Source: a bacterium
Lineage (GTDB): Bacteria; Actinomycetota; Acidimicrobiia; Spongiisociales; UBA5794
NCBI GenBank assembly: GCA_024228555.1
Contig: JAAETI010000404.1
Location: 1 to 32,564 of the forward strand
Length of the DNA stretch: 32,564 bases
Direction of reading: 5' to 3'
Below the pieces are notes generated by a model, which made no database searches, was not told the origin of the DNA, and was given only the letters and a program-made list of their open reading frames with translations. A program made the translations under genes and the position numbers. Within the stretch, counting starts at the first letter, position 1. Each line of letters begins with the position of its first letter. Of this stretch, positions 25,022-32,564 are shown in pieces.

Positions 25022-25119
25022 CCCGAACCAAGGGCTGCCCTGCGCGCAGCTTGCGAGCTCCGCTTCGCAGAGCTCGGGGAGAGCTGTAGGAACCAGAGCT
25101 TGCGGTCGAGCGGTTCGGG
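25022..25119. repeat. Structured intergenic inverted repeat
   Basis: CCCGAACC at 25022-25029 pairs with GGTTCGGG at 25112-25119. Inside, GAGCTC at 25055-25060 and again at 25070-25075 can form a smaller hairpin around a nine-base loop. The element lies in the 213-base gap between the convergent DUF4389 and histidine kinase genes. It could be an RNA structure at the 3' ends of the transcripts. Confidence 0.45.
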
Positions 25120-25136
25120 CTCTCCCGCCGGGAGAG
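25120..25136 (-). terminator. Hairpin just after the histidine kinase gene
   Basis: CTCTCCC and GGGAGAG form a seven-base stem around a three-base loop, 12 bases beyond the kinase stop codon. There is no T-tract. It is a plausible terminator for the leftward kinase transcript. Confidence 0.4.
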
Positions 25137-25148
25137 AGCTGAAAGGGC

Positions 25149-27113
25149 TCAGTCGGTCGTGGGTTGGGTGAGGGGGATGGTGATGGTGAAGGTTGTCCCT
25201 GCTCCCGGGGCCGACTCAACCTCGATTGTGCCGCCGTGGGATTTGACTGCGTCGTAGGCGATTGCAAGGCCTTGTCCGGAGCCGCGGCCGACTTCCTTGG
25301 TGGTGTAGAAGCGCTCGAAGATCCGGGCCCGCACCTCCGGGGTCATGCCGGTGCCGGTGTCGCTGATGGTGAGGACCACAGCCTCGTCGGTCGACTCGGT
25401 TGTGATCTTGATTTGGCCACGATCGGCATCGGAGTCGGCGATTGCATGCGCCGCATTGACAACGATGTTCAGCACAACCTGCTTGATCTGCCCTTCGTCG
25501 CATTCAGGCTGGGGTAGCTCTTCGTCCAGATCCAACTCGAGGTCGGCGTTGTACTTCCACTCATTGCGACTCACCTCGACAGTGGATGTCACCAGCCGGT
25601 TGATGTCGGCCGGCCCAACGTCGCCGCCGGGGTGGGCGAAGTCCTTCATGGCGCGGACGATGTTGGCGATCATGTTCAGACCCTCATGCGATTGTGCGAT
25701 CGCATCGGGAATTTCCTCCGTCAGGAACTCGAAGTCCAACTCCTTGACGACGCTATCCACCGCTTCCTTGTCGGTCTGCGAGGCGAGTTCCGCGACGCGG
25801 TCAAACGCACTGATCAGGTCTGGGAAGGAGGCGTTGAGGAAGGACGTGTTGTCGGAAACGAACTGCACCGGCGTATTGATCTCGTGGGCGATACCGGCCG
25901 CAAGCTGACCGATCGACTCAAGACGACCTGCGGCCGCAAGCGACCGCTCCAGCCCAACGATCTCGGTGATATCGCTCATCGTCGAGACCACGCCGATGGT
26001 GCTGTCCTTGTGCATGAGCGGGATGATCGATCGGATCACCGTCTCTGGGTGTCCCGACGGCGTGGAGTAATCCATCTGCTTGCCCTTGAGCGGCTCCCCG
26101 GTGGCAAGGACTTTGGCTTCCATGGCCTCGTGGTCTTCGACAAGTCTCCGGATCTCATCGGTCGACACGCTGTCCGAGACCTTTACCCCGATCGATGGAT
26201 CTACGCCTGCTTCCGTGAACCGCTCCATCATTGCCGGGTTGCACCCCATCAGTTGCAGGTGGCTGTCCTTCCACGCAATGGACTCAGGGGTGTGGTCGAC
26301 GATGGCCCTCAGGAGCTCCTTTTCCTCCTCGACGGTTGCCTGGAGCGATGCTTCCCTGCTCCGCGCCCGCCTCCCCAACCGCCGGGTGATGGCCAGTACG
26401 GCAATACCGATTACCGCAGTAGCCGCCAGGATGGCCACGGCAGTATCGGAGTGCCGGGCCTGTGCAGCTAGGCCGGCAGATTGTGCGGCTCGCATTGCAG
26501 ATCTGTACTCCTCGTTGGCGGTGCGCCAGTCTGCGAAAGCATCGTCAAGGGAGGCAACGGCCATCGTCTGTGCCGCGGCATCTCCGGCATCGACCGCATC
26601 GATAGCGTCGTTGCCGGCTGCGGCAAGGCTGAGGTTGGCCTGATAGAGCGCTTTGCCGAAGTCGAGGAATGGTGAGTTGGGATCAAGATCTGCTGTAGTG
26701 GCAATAAGTTGATCGATGTTGGCGGAGATTTGGGCGGTCTGCATTTGGATCGCCTGCTCACTGCCTTCACCCTGCCGGATGGCCAGCATTGCCTGTAGGT
26801 ACTGCTGGGTTGCGCTCTCCTGCATCCCGTCGAGATGCTGTTCGGCATTGGCCCAGTGCTCGTGATCCGCGGCCGACCTGCCGAGCCAGACCACCATGAC
26901 GCTCGAAGCGAGCAGTGAGATGGCGGCCATGATGGTGAGTGCCGCACCTATCACTGTCACCAGATGGGCGATGGTCAGATGACTGAGGCGAGATCGAGGG
27001 GAGCTGCGATTGGGCTCAGGTGGCCACAAAACCTCGATTGCGGGAGTGTCAACCGGCGCGCTGCTGTCATCGGGTACCGAACGCGCTGCCCTGGTCTCGG
27101 TGGTGTCGATCAT
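25149..27113 (-). CDS. Membrane PAS-domain sensor histidine kinase
   Basis: A 654-residue kinase with GGAGAG before the ATG. Two membrane helices (about residues 48-80, and about 225-245) bracket a helical extracytoplasmic sensor of some 145 residues, rich in Ala and Gln. A PAS domain follows (residues about 265-385, ELLRAIVDHTPESIAWKDS, VVSTMSDITEIVGLE). Next are the phosphoacceptor region GQLAAGIAHEINTPVQFV with His410, the N box VVLNIVVNAAHAIA and the ATP lid boxes ISDTGTGMTP and GRGSGQGLAIAYDAVKSHGG. It would autophosphorylate on His410 and pass the phosphate to a response regulator, but no regulator gene is adjacent, so it is an orphan kinase. The H-box style (HEINTPVQ) is that of the ntrB/PAS group rather than the EnvZ group. 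Confidence 0.92.
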   Translation of the reverse strand: MIDTTETRAARSVPDDSSAPVDTPAIEVLWPPEPNRSSPRSRLSHLTIAHLVTVIGAALTIMAAISLLASSVMVVWLGRSAADHEHWANAEQHLDGMQESATQQYLQAMLAIRQGEGSEQAIQMQTAQISANIDQLIATTADLDPNSPFLDFGKALYQANLSLAAAGNDAIDAVDAGDAAAQTMAVASLDDAFADWRTANEEYRSAMRAAQSAGLAAQARHSDTAVAILAATAVIGIAVLAITRRLGRRARSREASLQATVEEEKELLRAIVDHTPESIAWKDSHLQLMGCNPAMMERFTEAGVDPSIGVKVSDSVSTDEIRRLVEDHEAMEAKVLATGEPLKGKQMDYSTPSGHPETVIRSIIPLMHKDSTIGVVSTMSDITEIVGLERSLAAAGRLESIGQLAAGIAHEINTPVQFVSDNTSFLNASFPDLISAFDRVAELASQTDKEAVDSVVKELDFEFLTEEIPDAIAQSHEGLNMIANIVRAMKDFAHPGGDVGPADINRLVTSTVEVSRNEWKYNADLELDLDEELPQPECDEGQIKQVVLNIVVNAAHAIADSDADRGQIKITTESTDEAVVLTISDTGTGMTPEVRARIFERFYTTKEVGRGSGQGLAIAYDAVKSHGGTIEVESAPGAGTTFTITIPLTQPTTD

Positions 27114-27342
27114 TGGGTCTCTCCGTCGAGTTCCCTCACCTGTCGGCCGCAGTGCCCCTGCATTAGTCGACGTGTATCAACTACGTCCAGAACCACACCG
27201 ACGGCCAGCGACGAGTCGGCGGACCGCGACCGACTCCCGCTAGATACCGAAGTCACCGCTGGAGCCCGTCCATCGGCTCACCCGAGGTCTACCTCGCAAT
27301 AGCTCCCCACCTGGCGAATCAGGCCCCAAGTAGCTCCGCTTC

Positions 27343-27852
27343 CTACCTGAAGTGTGCGTAGACCTGGCGTTGGAGCACGTCATGAGGATCGTCGAACCCC
27401 GACTCCATCGCAGCCAGTAGGAAGTCATCGGTTGGGTTGCCGCTATCGGTGTGCACGACGATCGAACCAAGCATTACCCCGTCTGACTCGGGGCTGATCG
27501 CCAGCAGCAACTGTTCGAACGTCGGAGGGTCAACCATCATTCTGAGCGCATCGAGGATCACCCACTTGAGTTCGCTGTGGGTGATCGTGTCGCGACGTTT
27601 GGCTCTGATAATCGTGATCATTCGAGCCAGGTCGACCGCTTGGCCCCATTCCTTTGGTGTCGCGGTGGGATCGAGGTAGGGGGCGGTCCCGCGTTCACCG
27701 GTATCGGTGACATGGCGATCGGCCTGCGACGCTCCGATGTTCGACAAGCGTTGGTGGCTCACCCTCGCCCGCTTCTGCGCCTGGGCCGCCGGCTGTGGTG
27801 TGTGCTCGGCCGCTCGACGCCGTGCTTGCTCGATCCGTTCCTCACGATTCAT
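27343..27852 (-). CDS. Hypothetical protein
   Basis: About 169 residues from ATG 27852. An upstream ATG at 27870 is possible and the frame stays open to 27987, but the sequence becomes protein-like only at MNREERIEQARRRAAEH. It has a charged, Gln/Ala-rich N-terminus, then YLDPTATPKEWGQAVDLARM and a helical C-terminal region (ELKWVILDALRMMVDPPTFEQLL). There is no membrane segment or signal peptide. No family is recognised. It lies upstream of the histidine kinase on the same strand, with a 229-base gap in which I see no gene. Confidence 0.6.
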   Translation of the reverse strand: MNREERIEQARRRAAEHTPQPAAQAQKRARVSHQRLSNIGASQADRHVTDTGERGTAPYLDPTATPKEWGQAVDLARMITIIRAKRRDTITHSELKWVILDALRMMVDPPTFEQLLLAISPESDGVMLGSIVVHTDSGNPTDDFLLAAMESGFDDPHDVLQRQVYAHFR

Positions 27853-28174
27853 CGGATGATTCTCGCGCATCGGGAGGACTTCGTATCCGCAGGGGAGCCT
27901 TCGCTCAGGATGGCTGCGATGTGATGTGTGATCCGACAACCTTGCACCACCAACCGGGCACCGTGTCTGGCGGCACCTTTGGTGCACGACATCGTCGGTC
28001 GCGTGCGGGAACTACCCCCGGCAGTTTCCTGGGGATTCGCTCAGCAAACTCCAGCAGCCCCTGGTTTTGGAGGGCGGGATCAGGCCCGACCAACGGGAGG
28101 GACTGAGCCGCGAGGGGGAGGAGGTGCTCCCATCGTTCGGGTACATATTGCGATGATGTCGGTACGCTCCTGGC

Positions 28175-29059
28175 GTGATCAATACTCGCGCAGTTACGGC
28201 AGCCTTTGCGTTGGTTCTCTCTGGATGCACCGGGGCGACCGCGGTCACGACAACCGCTGCGCCACCAACCACAGCAGGCGAAGCTGCTGCGACCCCGACC
28301 ACCACGATGACCACGACGACAACCGTGGCCATTACCACCACAACGGTCTCGCCGTTTGCTCGACCGGATTGGCTGGGCACGATCGTGCTGCCGCTGGGAT
28401 CCGATGGTGAGAACGGGATTGCGCAGCCGACCCCTCCGGAGTTGCAGGACCGTCGCCTCGAGACGATCGATCGACTGCCGCCCCCGGCGGATGACCAATT
28501 TGTGGCCACCGTCAGCCCCGTATCCGATGATGTCATTGCACGGTCCACATGGACCGAGGATTGCCCGGTCACTAGGGATGAGTTGGCCTACCTGAACGTT
28601 ACCCACTACGGATTCGACGGTGAGTTCCACACCGGCGAGGTCATCGTGAATGCCTCGGTCGCCGAGGACATCGTCGGCGTATTCGAGAAGCTTCACGCTG
28701 CCCGTTTTCCCATCGAGTCGATGAAAGTGACCACCCAAGCCGAGCTCGATGCGCCACCGACCGGTGATGGCAACAACAGCGGTGCGTTTGGATGTCGCGA
28801 AGCCGTCGGCTCGGGTGCCTGGTCGCAACACGCCTTCGGTCTTGCGATCGACATCAACCCGTTTCACAACCCTTATGTCTCTAGCGAACTCGTCATCCCC
28901 GAGCTGGCCGACAGTTACCTCGATCGAGAGCGGAGCCTGCCCGGGATGGTCCTTGCCGACGGTGTCGTATTCGAAGCATTTGCCGAGATCGGGTGGGCAT
29001 GGGGCGGCAACTGGAACTCGCTCAAAGACTGGATGCATTTCAGCCAATCCGGCCATTGA
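28175..29059 (+). CDS. M15-family peptidase lipoprotein (VanY/D-Ala-D-Ala carboxypeptidase-like)
   Basis: A 294-residue lipoprotein starting at GTG 28175. The signal ends at a lipobox LVLSGC (Cys18), followed by a long Thr/Ala-rich linker that probably spans the peptidoglycan. The C-terminal domain is of the M15 zinc peptidase fold. Its ligands His219 and Asp226 lie in SQHAFGLAIDINPF, and His288 in KDWMHF, with the preceding W-GGNW motif. It would trim D-amino-acid cross-links in peptidoglycan outside the membrane. The catalytic residues are intact. It is followed by the DUF3040 gene on the same strand. Confidence 0.88.
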   Translation: MINTRAVTAAFALVLSGCTGATAVTTTAAPPTTAGEAAATPTTTMTTTTTVAITTTTVSPFARPDWLGTIVLPLGSDGENGIAQPTPPELQDRRLETIDRLPPPADDQFVATVSPVSDDVIARSTWTEDCPVTRDELAYLNVTHYGFDGEFHTGEVIVNASVAEDIVGVFEKLHAARFPIESMKVTTQAELDAPPTGDGNNSGAFGCREAVGSGAWSQHAFGLAIDINPFHNPYVSSELVIPELADSYLDRERSLPGMVLADGVVFEAFAEIGWAWGGNWNSLKDWMHFSQSGH

Positions 29060-29140
29060 TCGCGGCCGGGTTCTCCCAAAGTGGTTGTTTGCAGCCCACG
29101 TCGGCCGACAGGTCCGTGGATCTAGCCGCACGAGGCCACC

Positions 29141-29479
29141 ATGAATCCCAACGAAATCAGAATTCTCAAAGAGATCGAAGCTGCCGAGTCGCAGGACGAC
29201 GCCGCATTTGCCGAGCGGATCGCCGAAGGCCCCGGCCTTCCCCTCCGTTACAAGCTGATCGCCGGCGCAATCGGCCTAGTCGGACTAGTCCTCGTCATGA
29301 TGTTCCCGGCCAACCTTGCCTTTGGCGTTGCCGGATATCTTGTACTGGTTGCGATCGGCACCGATGCACTGCGTCGCCGCCCGGTCCGTCCCTTCGGCGA
29401 GACACCGATGCAGTTCTTCCATCGTATGACTGCCGGGCTGTTTGCCAACACCACCGTTGTCGAACCCAGTCTGGACTGA
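29141..29479 (+). CDS. DUF3040 membrane protein
   Basis: A 112-residue protein typical of actinobacterial DUF3040. The N-terminus NEIRILKEIEAAESQDDAAFA is the characteristic amphipathic segment. It is followed by two membrane helices (LIAGAIGLVGLVLVMMFPA and FGVAGYLVLVAIGTDAL) and a short basic tail. The function of the family is unknown. There is no strong ribosome binding site before the ATG. It may share a transcript with the peptidase gene, 81 bases upstream. Confidence 0.8.
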   Translation: MNPNEIRILKEIEAAESQDDAAFAERIAEGPGLPLRYKLIAGAIGLVGLVLVMMFPANLAFGVAGYLVLVAIGTDALRRRPVRPFGETPMQFFHRMTAGLFANTTVVEPSLD

Positions 29480-29485
29480 AGCGGG

Positions 29486-30004
29486 CTACTGCTCGATCCA
29501 GTCGACGATGAAACGCCGCTGCTCGGGCGTTTCCGGCGAAGCACGATGACCCCTCACGGTGTCAGCCTCTCGTAGCTCTGCAATCACATCGATGACGTTG
29601 TCCGGCGTCGCCAGCCCATGGCGCAGCAGCCAGCAACCGACGACCGTCCCAGTTCTGCCAACTCCACCCCAACAATGGATATACACGCCACCGCTCTCGA
29701 GCCCTGCGTCGATGGCGTCGAGGATGTCGACCATTTCGGGTTCTGTAGGGACAGACATGTCGACGACGGGGCGACGGATCATGCTTGCGGTTGGGGCAAT
29801 GGCCCCCTCGTAGGAGCGGAAGAGCTGTCCTTCGTGGTTCCTTGCGCCCGGTTCCATCAGGTTGACAAACGTGGTGATGCCGGAGTCGACCAAGGGCAGT
29901 ACCGCAGCGTCAGATGCACCGGGACACGGTCCCGCAATGAGCCGGTCGGCGACAACCCAGTAGGTGCCGGTCTTCGGTGGTGCCGCGTTGTGCGCAAGGT
30001 CCAT
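29486..30004 (-). CDS. Dual-specificity/tyrosine phosphatase-like protein
   Basis: A 172-residue protein from ATG 30004. The open frame extends to 30319, but the extra residues are a shadow of a decayed lipoprotein gene. The CX5R active site is HCWGGVGRTGT (Cys111, Arg117), with a WPD-loop-like region upstream around MSVPTEPE. The N-terminal part (YWVVADRLIAGPCPGA, ITTFVNLMEPGA) matches the cyclin-dependent-kinase-inhibitor-3 / DSP style of bacterial phosphatases. It would remove phosphate from proteins or possibly from phosphoinositide-like substrates. It lies seven bases past the DUF3040 stop, in convergent orientation. Confidence 0.88.
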   Translation of the reverse strand: MDLAHNAAPPKTGTYWVVADRLIAGPCPGASDAAVLPLVDSGITTFVNLMEPGARNHEGQLFRSYEGAIAPTASMIRRPVVDMSVPTEPEMVDILDAIDAGLESGGVYIHCWGGVGRTGTVVGCWLLRHGLATPDNVIDVIAELREADTVRGHRASPETPEQRRFIVDWIEQ

Positions 30005-30126
30005 CAGCGTCAAGCTATCAGAGTGTTTGTCGGGTGTGCACTTGTCATCGGAGGCGCTCCCGTCTTCACCCCCCTTGTTCGGCCTGGGGCCGTCCAGTGA
30101 CGGGACCGAAGCTGATTGGGGCCAAG

Positions 30127-30432
30127 TCACAGCATGGGAGCCGCCGCATCGTGTGGCGCCCCCGACCCGCTGAGGGTCAGCCGATCGTCGTTGAACGCAA
30201 ACGTTTCGACCCCGCTCAACGCCGGGTGAAACGTCTGCTCGGCTTCCACACTGCGGGCTCGCACCCATGGCCGTCAGCCCCATGGCGCCAAACGAGATGT
30301 CGGAACCGGACACACTCACGGTGCCAAGGTATGAACTACAGGCGGCTCATCCGCTGGCTCGCCGGCGTCGTCACCACCACCGCATGCGGCCAACACAACA
30401 GATACGAGCACCATGCCAATGAGTGTCTTCAT
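30127..30432 (-). pseudogene. Decayed META-domain lipoprotein
   Basis: A minus-strand ATG at 30432 starts a lipoprotein signal, MKTLIGMVLVSVVLAAC (lipobox LAAC), which stops soon after. A second frame then reads SVSGSDISFGAMGLTAMGAS, and a third SVEAEQTFHPALSGVETFAF then NDDRLTLSGSGAPHD, ending at 30127. Together these recall the META/HslJ lipoprotein pattern (gsdisFg..g.T.M, EqtF..aL..v..f, DrLtLsG). The frame breaks and the shortness show it is no longer functional. The original role of META proteins is poorly known. Confidence 0.55.
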
Positions 30433-30564
30433 CGCTATCCGACGTTGCCCGTCTCCGTTGATTTCCACTACGTAGCGCAGCGTTGGCTATTGCGTAGAAT
30501 TCGACACCACAATCGACGACCCGTCCGTACACTCAGAAGCGCTCGATTGAAGGGGACGCAAATC

Positions 30565-31308
30565 ATGAGCATCACTGTCCGAACCGGCTTCAAGGCCGCA
30601 ATGGCATTCCTCCTGATGGTTGGGATGCTGCTGCTGGCCCCTAGCCCGGCTAGCGCCGCCCCGCTCACTGCGGCTGACTTTGCCGCAGACTGCAACACAG
30701 ACGGCCGACTCGACGTATCCGGCACCCAGCGCTACGTCGGTGGGAGCGGGGTCATTGTCGCCGACTGCATCGTTGTCCACGAAGCCGGGGCGACCCTGGT
30801 TCTGCGCAACGTCGATCTCTCTGCAGGTGGCAACATCGTCGCCATCAGCAGCCTTGAAGACGCAACGATCAAGGTCGTCGACAGCACCATTGTGGCCCGG
30901 GGAGCGCTCGAACTGACCGCAGGCTGCTGCGCAGGCGATGAGCTCGTGCCGGATGACAATGGAACCGTCATCGTCAAGCGGTCGACACTCACGGCGGTGA
31001 CCATCCAACTGATGTCCTCGTTTGACGGACTCAACGGGAGGGTCGTGGTCCGCAACTCGACACTGGATGCCACGGGAGCATTGGGGGTACAGATCCGCGC
31101 TTCTGATCTCAGCGGCGCCGACGGCAGCCTGCGCCTCGTCGACTCCACGATCACATCTGCAGGGGACATTCTCGTCCGAACCGGCATAACCGGTAGGACG
31201 GTTGCTCGTCGCAACACGCTAAACGGTCTTGGTACCACCACCATCGCGACCGGTGCAAGCGGGTCATGTGTTTCGGTAGGAAACACCCCAGCGGTGGCTT
31301 GCACCTAG
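30565..31308 (+). CDS. Secreted beta-repeat protein
   Basis: A 247-residue secreted protein. ATG 30565 is supported by AAGGGGA eight bases upstream; the longer upstream frame is a shadow of the pseudogene and phosphatase region. The signal peptide is AAMAFLLMVGMLLLAP with likely cleavage after ASA. The mature part has repeating short strands (VVVRNSTLDATGAL, VKRSTLTAVTIQLM, RLVDSTITSAGDILV), suggesting a small beta-helix. Two adjacent Cys (TAGCCAG) and two near the C-terminus may form disulphides. There are no catalytic motifs. It may be a surface or matrix protein related in fold to the larger protein at 19633. Confidence 0.75.
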   Translation: MSITVRTGFKAAMAFLLMVGMLLLAPSPASAAPLTAADFAADCNTDGRLDVSGTQRYVGGSGVIVADCIVVHEAGATLVLRNVDLSAGGNIVAISSLEDATIKVVDSTIVARGALELTAGCCAGDELVPDDNGTVIVKRSTLTAVTIQLMSSFDGLNGRVVVRNSTLDATGALGVQIRASDLSGADGSLRLVDSTITSAGDILVRTGITGRTVARRNTLNGLGTTTIATGASGSCVSVGNTPAVACT

Positions 31309-31317
31309 GCAAGGATT

Positions 31318-31347
31318 CCTGTCCCACTGCTCAGGCAGTGGGACAGG
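31318..31347 (+). terminator. Strong hairpin terminator candidate
   Basis: CCTGTCCCACTGC and GCAGTGGGACAGG form a perfect 13-base stem with a four-base TCAG loop, nine bases after the beta-repeat protein stop. No T-tract follows, but the stem is the strongest hairpin I found in the window. Confidence 0.75.
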
Positions 31348-31447
31348 CAGGTCAATCTGCTCTCGAGTCGTACTCTGGGACAGCCCCCAGCCGAGACAGG
31401 GGATCGTCCCCCATGTTGATGGTGCGGATTCGAAATACGTTGTCGGC

Positions 31448-31804
31448 ATGGGAGACACACCAACACACACAAAGGGCCCGGACGAGGTTGTCGTGTTCTT
31501 GCACGACGTGCACCGGGAGGGGCTGCTGTCCGACAGCCTGACCGAGACACTGATCAACTATCGCACCCACAGCACCCAACCCGCTGTCGCCGCGGTTCCG
31601 GCCGCGGCCACGACGGTTGCACAACCGCACCCGGTCTTCCGGACCGCTCCACCGGTCGCCCTCAAGCCGCAACCACAACCGTCGGTGCAACCCGCGCCGG
31701 TCGCTCGCCCGACCCCTAGATGCCGTCGCGTGCCGGCCTATGGGCGCGATTCGCCAAGAAACTGTGGGGAACCTTCACCGCCGATTTCGCCGCCAATGCT
31801 CTGA
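31448..31804 (+). CDS. Possible N-terminal part of the downstream membrane protein
   Basis: The frame from ATG 31448 starts TKGPDEVVVFLHDVHREGLL then SDSLTETLINYRTHS and a Pro/Ala-rich linker to about residue 90. After that, at about 31718, it loses protein-like character, exactly where the membrane-protein frame begins at ATG 31720. The first 90 residues resemble the cytosolic N-terminus found before polytopic domains in related membrane proteins. I think this is one gene broken by a single-base change. Translational coupling of two genes is the alternative. The end at 31804 is simply the stop in the wrong frame. Confidence 0.45.
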   Translation: MGDTPTHTKGPDEVVVFLHDVHREGLLSDSLTETLINYRTHSTQPAVAAVPAAATTVAQPHPVFRTAPPVALKPQPQPSVQPAPVARPTPRCRRVPAYGRDSPRNCGEPSPPISPPML

Positions 31805-32564
31805 CCTACGTCGGCGTCCTGCTCTCGGTCGTCGTCATCTTCACGTTCTTTGCGTTTGGCTACTTCAGCGATTGGATCGCTACCAAGGAGCTGCGCCCGC
31901 TCGCCGAGATTGGTGTGGTTGCATTCTTCCTCGGCCTGGCCTGGGTGCTGCGGCACCGCACCGGTATCCCGCAAACCTCGGTCGCAGTCGAGATGATCGG
32001 GATCATCCTCATTCCCGTCATGTTGTCCGCTTCGTTCCGCGACGGGTGCACTCCGGCGTATCGGGCGTGGTGCTTGCCGCCCGATATCGATGGCCCCGGT
32101 CGTTGGGCCGCCTACGGCGTAGCCGGCCTTGTTGCCACTGGCATCTACTACCTGTACGCCCGTCGTCGTCACATCTATTCCTACCTGGTGGGGCCGATGC
32201 TGTGGACCAGCATTGGGGCGTTCGCTCTCTACCTCGAAGACGGAATCGAACTCTTCCGAAACGGTGGTCCGCTGCACCTGACCCGATTCTCGAGTGATGG
32301 CATCTCTGCTCCCCAGCTCATCATGGTGCTCAGCGCGATTGGGTTGACGATCTTGATTGCGGGCCGCATCCGCACGACCGCGATCGGCAATACCCTGGCA
32401 GTCCCGCTTGCTCGTTCCGGTGTCTTCTTCACCCCCTTCCTACTTGTCCTCTCGGTGGTCTTCTCGTACAACGACGCCGTAGGCGCCGGGATTGAAAGCC
32501 CGTCGTTCGCCGACCTTGCCTGGCCCAACGTTGCCGTGTGCACAATCGCCGCCGTGGTGTTTGC
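31720..32564 (+). CDS. Polytopic membrane protein, incomplete at window end
   Basis: From ATG 31720 (directly after an in-frame TAG) the frame stays open to the window edge, giving at least 281 residues. The start reads MPSRAGLWARFAKKLWGTF, then many membrane helices (ALTYVGVLLSVVVIFTFFAFG, IGVVAFFLGLAWVL, VEMIGIILIPVMLSASF, PQLIMVLSAIGLTILIAG, SGVFFTPFLLVLSVVFSY). The pattern of helix pairs is that of the large, poorly characterised membrane proteins of actinobacteria, similar to DUF2157-type. No ribosome binding site precedes ATG 31720, which supports the idea that the true start is at 31448 and the gene is frameshifted. Confidence 0.7.
   Translation, partial: MPSRAGLWARFAKKLWGTFTADFAANALTYVGVLLSVVVIFTFFAFGYFSDWIATKELRPLAEIGVVAFFLGLAWVLRHRTGIPQTSVAVEMIGIILIPVMLSASFRDGCTPAYRAWCLPPDIDGPGRWAAYGVAGLVATGIYYLYARRRHIYSYLVGPMLWTSIGAFALYLEDGIELFRNGGPLHLTRFSSDGISAPQLIMVLSAIGLTILIAGRIRTTAIGNTLAVPLARSGVFFTPFLLVLSVVFSYNDAVGAGIESPSFADLAWPNVAVCTIAAVVF

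Noticed and set aside
27905-29131. 408-residue minus-strand frame opposite the M15 peptidase
   Set aside because: The plus strand has a lipobox and complete zinc-binding motifs; the minus frame is a GC-rich shadow.

Overview
The window looks like a chromosomal segment of a high-GC actinobacterium, most likely of the Acidimicrobiia or a related marine/soil lineage. The main clue is the C-terminal surface repeat with GVT.GCNPP...FCP...TRGQMAAFL in the large exported beta-helix protein, which I associate with that group. Other clues are frequent GTG starts, an actinobacterial DUF3040 protein and DUF4389 repeats. No rRNA, tRNA, CRISPR array or insertion sequence was seen. The taxonomic call is an inference.

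Layout. Positions 1-1260 hold a partial gene, a small gene that opens with a 15-bp tandem repeat, and decayed fragments, one of them an AbiEii-type nucleotidyltransferase. Positions 1347-8298 hold a protease-rich block: a matrixin (MMP-like) metalloprotease with a cysteine switch but no signal peptide, an ECF sigma factor with a translationally coupled small protein, and, convergent to these, a cytosolic subtilase overlapping a TPR-CHAT protease gene. This resembles in parts (TPR-CHAT + ECF sigma + small protein) the protease/sigma module of type III-E CRISPR systems, but without CRISPR. It is the best candidate here for an undescribed signalling or conflict system.

Positions 8423-19447 are a defence island. 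It holds a frameshifted gene, a Schlafen-type AlbA_2 protein, and a four-gene minus-strand run of two DUF488 proteins, a dual-OB-like protein and a RelE-UvrD helicase fusion. Next comes a complete NaeI-like restriction-modification system (C5 methyltransferase, NaeI-type endonuclease, and a MutY/EndoIII-family glycosylase with the Tyr of T:G-mismatch enzymes). The island ends with a protein combining an Mrr-N-like winged helix, CBS domains and a HEPN R-x4-H motif.

Positions 19633-32564 are mostly envelope and signalling genes: a beta-helix protein with SLH-like repeats, a VapBC toxin-antitoxin pair with a palindromic operator candidate, a DUF4389 membrane protein, a PAS sensor histidine kinase, an M15 peptidase lipoprotein, a DUF3040 protein, a dual-specificity phosphatase, a secreted beta-repeat protein, and the start of a polytopic membrane protein whose N-terminus may be frameshifted. 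Several pseudogene remnants (a META-type lipoprotein, and a minus-strand remnant near 22.1 kb) show active gene decay.
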